Program-made: the position numbers and the translations under genes
Notes under the pieces: generated by a model
What the model saw: the letters and a program-made list of their open reading frames with translations, nothing else
Databases searched by the model: none
What the model was told of the DNA's origin: nothing
Assembly: GCF_900115085.1 (NCBI RefSeq)
Contig: NZ_FOVF01000007.1
Coordinates: forward strand, 89,198 to 153,197
Length of the DNA: 64,000 nt
Source of the DNA: Dokdonella immobilis
GTDB taxonomy: Bacteria; Pseudomonadota; Gammaproteobacteria; Xanthomonadales; Rhodanobacteraceae
Direction: 5' to 3'
In this document: piece after piece, positions 61,302 to 64,000 of the stretch
Layout of the letters: every line of letters begins with the position of its first letter
How positions within the stretch are numbered: the first letter of the stretch is position 1

Positions 61302-61891
61302 AGCAGCATGGTCCAGGGCAGTGGGGTCCGAACTTCGACAAGATCGAATCGTGTTGCCACGAACGACTTGAACCCCTCCCGGCCCCAGTGATTTACATGA
61401 CCCGGGGTATTGCCCAGTCGGCTCAGGTATCTACCTCGCATCATGTTCAGGGCGCGCCAGACAGGCTCCCGCGGTACGCTCGCCAGCAACCATCGCGTAG
61501 TGAGCGACTCAAGCACCGCCAAGCCTGCGTGTGGATCATCGAGATGCTCCAGGACTTCGCAGCAAACGACCAGAGGACTCGGTGAGGTTCCGACCATTTG
61601 GTCGAGTGCGCAGGAAGAAAATTCGATTTCGAGTGAGGCGTCGCTTGCGCGCTTGCGCGCTTCCAAGATGGCCTCATCGGCAATGTCGAATGCGCGCATG
61701 CGTACTCCGGCTGCAGCGAGTCGCATGCTTAGTTCGCCTTCGCCACAGCCCACCTCGATGGCACTTTCGACAGCTGCAACTTTGCAAAGCGAATCGAATG
61801 CTTCGAGAAATCCCCGCATCAGGTATCGGGCAATCGGATTCCGGGTGTGATACTTGTCGTAGTAGTTCCCGGCTGGCTGCGCCGTGCTCAC
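61286..61891 (-). CDS. Class I SAM-dependent methyltransferase
   Basis: A 201-residue Rossmann-fold methyltransferase. AIEVGCGEGELSMRLAAAG is motif I (E-x-G-x-G-x-G), FDIADEAILEARKRA motif II, and VVCCEVLEHLDDP the motif-IV-like acidic loop. It probably methylates a lipid-linked sugar or small molecule. Its ATG overlaps the GT2 stop by 4 nt, so it is in the same operon. Confidence 0.85.
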   Translation of the reverse strand: MSTAQPAGNYYDKYHTRNPIARYLMRGFLEAFDSLCKVAAVESAIEVGCGEGELSMRLAAAGVRMRAFDIADEAILEARKRASDASLEIEFSSCALDQMVGTSPSPLVVCCEVLEHLDDPHAGLAVLESLTTRWLLASVPREPVWRALNMMRGRYLSRLGNTPGHVNHWGREGFKSFVATRFDLVEVRTPLPWTMLLCRRR

Positions 61892-62859
61892 GCTTTCCTC
61901 TCCCGAACATCTCGATCCCGATTGCCAAGCTCAAGCCGTCGCAGTCGCCACTCGATGCGTTCCAACAGTCGGCGGTTGACGGCCAGCAGATCGGCGAGAA
62001 AACCGAGGACAAAAATCAGCAGGCCAATAGTCACGCAGGCAGCTGCCAGAATTACCGATTGGATATGTCCCTCGCCTTGCCCGAGCAGGCGAAGGACCAG
62101 ATAACGCGCGCCAGCGCCGAGGCCGATGAGCATGAACAGGCTGCTGATCAGCCAAAAGAACATCAATGGCTTGTAGGTGGCAAAGATGCGCACGATCGTG
62201 GACATCGAGCGGGTCACGTAGTTGGCGATTCCCTTTACAAGACGCGAGGGACGCATGTCCGGGTTGGTGCGGATCGGAACCGATGTCACGCGAATGTTGC
62301 TGCGCCCAGCCTGAATGATCGTTTCTAGGGTATAGGTATAGGAATTGAAGACATTCAGGCGAGTGGCGACGTCTCGCGTCATGGCGCGAAAGCCGCTCGG
62401 TGCGTCTGCGACTTGTGTGCCGGAGGCGAAGCGGACGGCCCAGCTTCCAATGCGTTGCAAGCGCTTCTTTATCCAGGAAAAATGATCGGTCTCGCTGATT
62501 GGTCGTTCGCCGACAACCAACTCGGCTTCTCCGTTCAATATGGGAAGCACGAGAGCGGCGATGTCACGCGCATCATATTGATTGTCGGCGTCGGTGTTGA
62601 CGATTATGTCAGCTCCTGCTGCAAGCGCCGTATCTAATCCTGTCATGAACGCCGTCGCCAGTCCTCGGTTCACCGGAAGTCTGACTACATGATCCACCCC
62701 CAACGACCGGGCGACGGCCGCAGTTGAGTCCGAGGAACCGTCATCAATTACCAGCCACTCAACGGAGCTGCAGCCCTCTACTTTTCTAGGGAGCTCTGCC
62801 AGCGTCACCGGCAACGATTCTGCTTCATTGAAGCAGGGAATCTGAATGATCAGTTTCAT
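61888..62859 (-). CDS. Family 2 glycosyltransferase, polyprenyl-phosphate sugar type
   Basis: A 323-residue GT2 enzyme: IIQIPCFNEAESLPVTLAELP at the start, VIDDGSSDST, NTDADNQYDARDI (the DxD site), and two C-terminal membrane helices (FFWLISSLFMLIGLG, ILAAACVTIGLLIFVLGF). It resembles dolichyl/undecaprenyl-phosphate glucose or mannose synthases that feed a GT-C enzyme. It lies between a TMTC-like membrane protein (upstream) and the methyltransferase. Confidence 0.88.
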   Translation of the reverse strand: MKLIIQIPCFNEAESLPVTLAELPRKVEGCSSVEWLVIDDGSSDSTAAVARSLGVDHVVRLPVNRGLATAFMTGLDTALAAGADIIVNTDADNQYDARDIAALVLPILNGEAELVVGERPISETDHFSWIKKRLQRIGSWAVRFASGTQVADAPSGFRAMTRDVATRLNVFNSYTYTLETIIQAGRSNIRVTSVPIRTNPDMRPSRLVKGIANYVTRSMSTIVRIFATYKPLMFFWLISSLFMLIGLGAGARYLVLRLLGQGEGHIQSVILAAACVTIGLLIFVLGFLADLLAVNRRLLERIEWRLRRLELGNRDRDVRERKA

Positions 62860-62970
62860 GAGGGCGTGGAGTCCGTCGAAAATCGTTCGTGTGGGCAGGT
62901 TGATACAGTCTGACGCTTCGGTCGATTACCGCACGTTCTTCCATGGCGATCGTTTGCGGTCGCATCGTAC

Positions 62971-64000
62971 TCACTTGGACTCGAGCGCCTCAATGGCACT
63001 CCTCAATTCTGCGACTTTAGAATCCAGCAGTCCAAAATGATTGAACGCGCGCAACTCATTCAATGCAGAATTTGCCTCTCCCTTCTTGCCTCTCGCAACC
63101 AGTAATTTCACCAAATTGGCTCTCGTCTCGATATCACTGGGCGCCTGTCGAATTGCCAGCCGAGTTTGCTCCTCAGCCAAGTCTGAATCTTTGAGATAAT
63201 TGAATGCAAACTGGCCATAGAGGGAAAAGAGTTGTGCGTAGCCGCCTGGGTGTCGAGTTGCAGCCTTGAAAGCTCTATCCAGATGGGCGACATCAACAGA
63301 GCAAACCCCATTTTCAAAGCATGCCATCAATCCGCCAAGTGCGGAAACATCAACAGAAGATACGGGGCGCTCACCGAGCTTTGAGATAAGCGTCTCCCAC
63401 CATCCATCCTTTATCGGCAAGCCGCGATCGGCGCTTGCGACGATAAGTAGTTGGCTGAGAACGGCATCTGTGTTTGGTCTGGCGGACATTTCCTCCAGAA
63501 TTGCGAAAGCTTTTCGGCGCATGGGCTCCGGATCGCCGTCCTTAGTTGATCTGAGGAGGACGAGTGCGTACTCGTACTGTGCAGCGGAGGAGTCGGGCCT
63601 TTTGGCTGCGTCCGTCGCCGCGAGGGTTAGCGGTGTTGACCACTCCAATGCACGCAATGCGGTGGTAAAGGCGTAGAAGGCGAAGAGTGAGGTGACGCCC
63701 AACGCGACGATCCGCGCTCTCAGCCGAGGTCCTTCGAGGACGAGGAGCGAGGCGACAGCAAGCAATAGGCCGACGGATGGAAAATAGTTGCGATGCTCGA
63801 AAGCGAGCATCAATGGGATTACGGTTGCGGTGAGCACATGGCCGCCGAAGAACCAGAAGATGCCCAAGGCAAAGAGGGGGCGCCGGGTTCGTTGCCAGAA
63901 TGCAAGGCCGATCAGGCCAGCGATGGCCGCCAATGCAGCGAAGGTGGTTGGGGGGTCAAAGAGACCTTGTGAGATCGATATGTCGTCGTGGTAGAGCGTC
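62971..64000 (-). CDS. TMTC-like membrane protein with TPR-type repeats (5' end beyond window)
   Basis: The frame is open at the window edge, so the N-terminus is missing. The visible ~343 residues begin with membrane helices and the block FFGGHVLTATVIPL...FEHRNYFPSVG, which resembles the C-terminal part of TMTC / protein O-mannosyltransferase-like GT-C enzymes. The C-terminal ~200 residues are helical and TPR-like (ARGKKGEANSALNELRAF). The region is more A/T-rich than its neighbours. It probably transfers a lipid-linked sugar, perhaps onto pilins or envelope proteins, but this is inferred from context only. Confidence 0.7.
   Translation of the reverse strand, partial: TLYHDDISISQGLFDPPTTFAALAAIAGLIGLAFWQRTRRPLFALGIFWFFGGHVLTATVIPLMLAFEHRNYFPSVGLLLAVASLLVLEGPRLRARIVALGVTSLFAFYAFTTALRALEWSTPLTLAATDAAKRPDSSAAQYEYALVLLRSTKDGDPEPMRRKAFAILEEMSARPNTDAVLSQLLIVASADRGLPIKDGWWETLISKLGERPVSSVDVSALGGLMACFENGVCSVDVAHLDRAFKAATRHPGGYAQLFSLYGQFAFNYLKDSDLAEEQTRLAIRQAPSDIETRANLVKLLVARGKKGEANSALNELRAFNHFGLLDSKVAELRSAIEALESK

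Overview
The window looks like chromosome of a GC-rich gammaproteobacterium of the Xanthomonadales (Lysobacterales). The main reason is gene order: rplU-rpmA-obgE, then rpsT divergent from murJ, then ribF-ileS-lspA-ispH running into the minor-pilin operon (fimU-pilV-pilW-pilX-pilY1-pilE), with pilD-pilC-pilB close by. Secreted proteins ending in a short F-x-x-[SG/D]-F-[ED] tail and many dispersed GTAGGAGCG...-type palindromes also fit that order. A Dokdonella- or Rhodanobacteraceae-like bacterium is a guess from memory of such tails, not a demonstrated placement.

Layout. 1-7 kb: small housekeeping and accessory genes (HutD/Ves protein, two GNAT acetyltransferases, two different SET-domain proteins, a ComEA-like DNA-binding protein, an M20 peptidase, a T2 ribonuclease, one unrecognised protein). 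7-13 kb: an M19-type peptidase homologue, an EF-G paralogue, an alpha/beta hydrolase, and a tandem pair of single-pass membrane proteins with proline-rich stalks. 13-21 kb: a two-subunit Tat-exported molybdenum hydroxylase, a cd1 nitrite reductase (NirS) carrying an extra N-terminal cytochrome c domain, and a TonB-dependent receptor. 21-31 kb: a thioesterase coupled to uvrA, a large secreted subtilase and a delta-60-repeat protein. 31-37 kb: a rearranged ybeY / ybeZ / corC neighbourhood containing a secreted beta-propeller gene, a DUF4105 membrane protein and thpR. 37-47 kb: ribosomal protein, obgE, murJ and ileS-lspA-ispH genes. 47-60 kb: type IV pilus genes plus two tRNAs. 60-64 kb: membrane flippase-like, methyltransferase, GT2 and TMTC-like genes, probably a surface-glycan module.

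How the genes work together. fimU, pilV, pilW, pilX, pilY1 and pilE make the minor-pilin and adhesin priming complex. pilD processes prepilins, and pilB/pilC drive assembly. No major pilin gene is visible. A good sigma-54 type -24/-12 site precedes pilB. NirS stands alone, without the heme d1 biosynthesis genes, so it depends on genes elsewhere.

Most unusual sequence-level observations: (1) two divergent copies of one ~282-bp terminal-inverted-repeat element (18415-18696 and 31041-31321), not coding, MITE-like; (2) an in-frame 123-bp dispersed palindromic repeat inside ileS; (3) the cytochrome c-cd1 fusion NirS; (4) a shared C-terminal tail on three unrelated secreted proteins; (5) several near-perfect intergenic hairpins without a U-tract; (6) a PA14-like insertion in PilY1. 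No CRISPR array, rRNA operon, phage or complete insertion sequence was seen.
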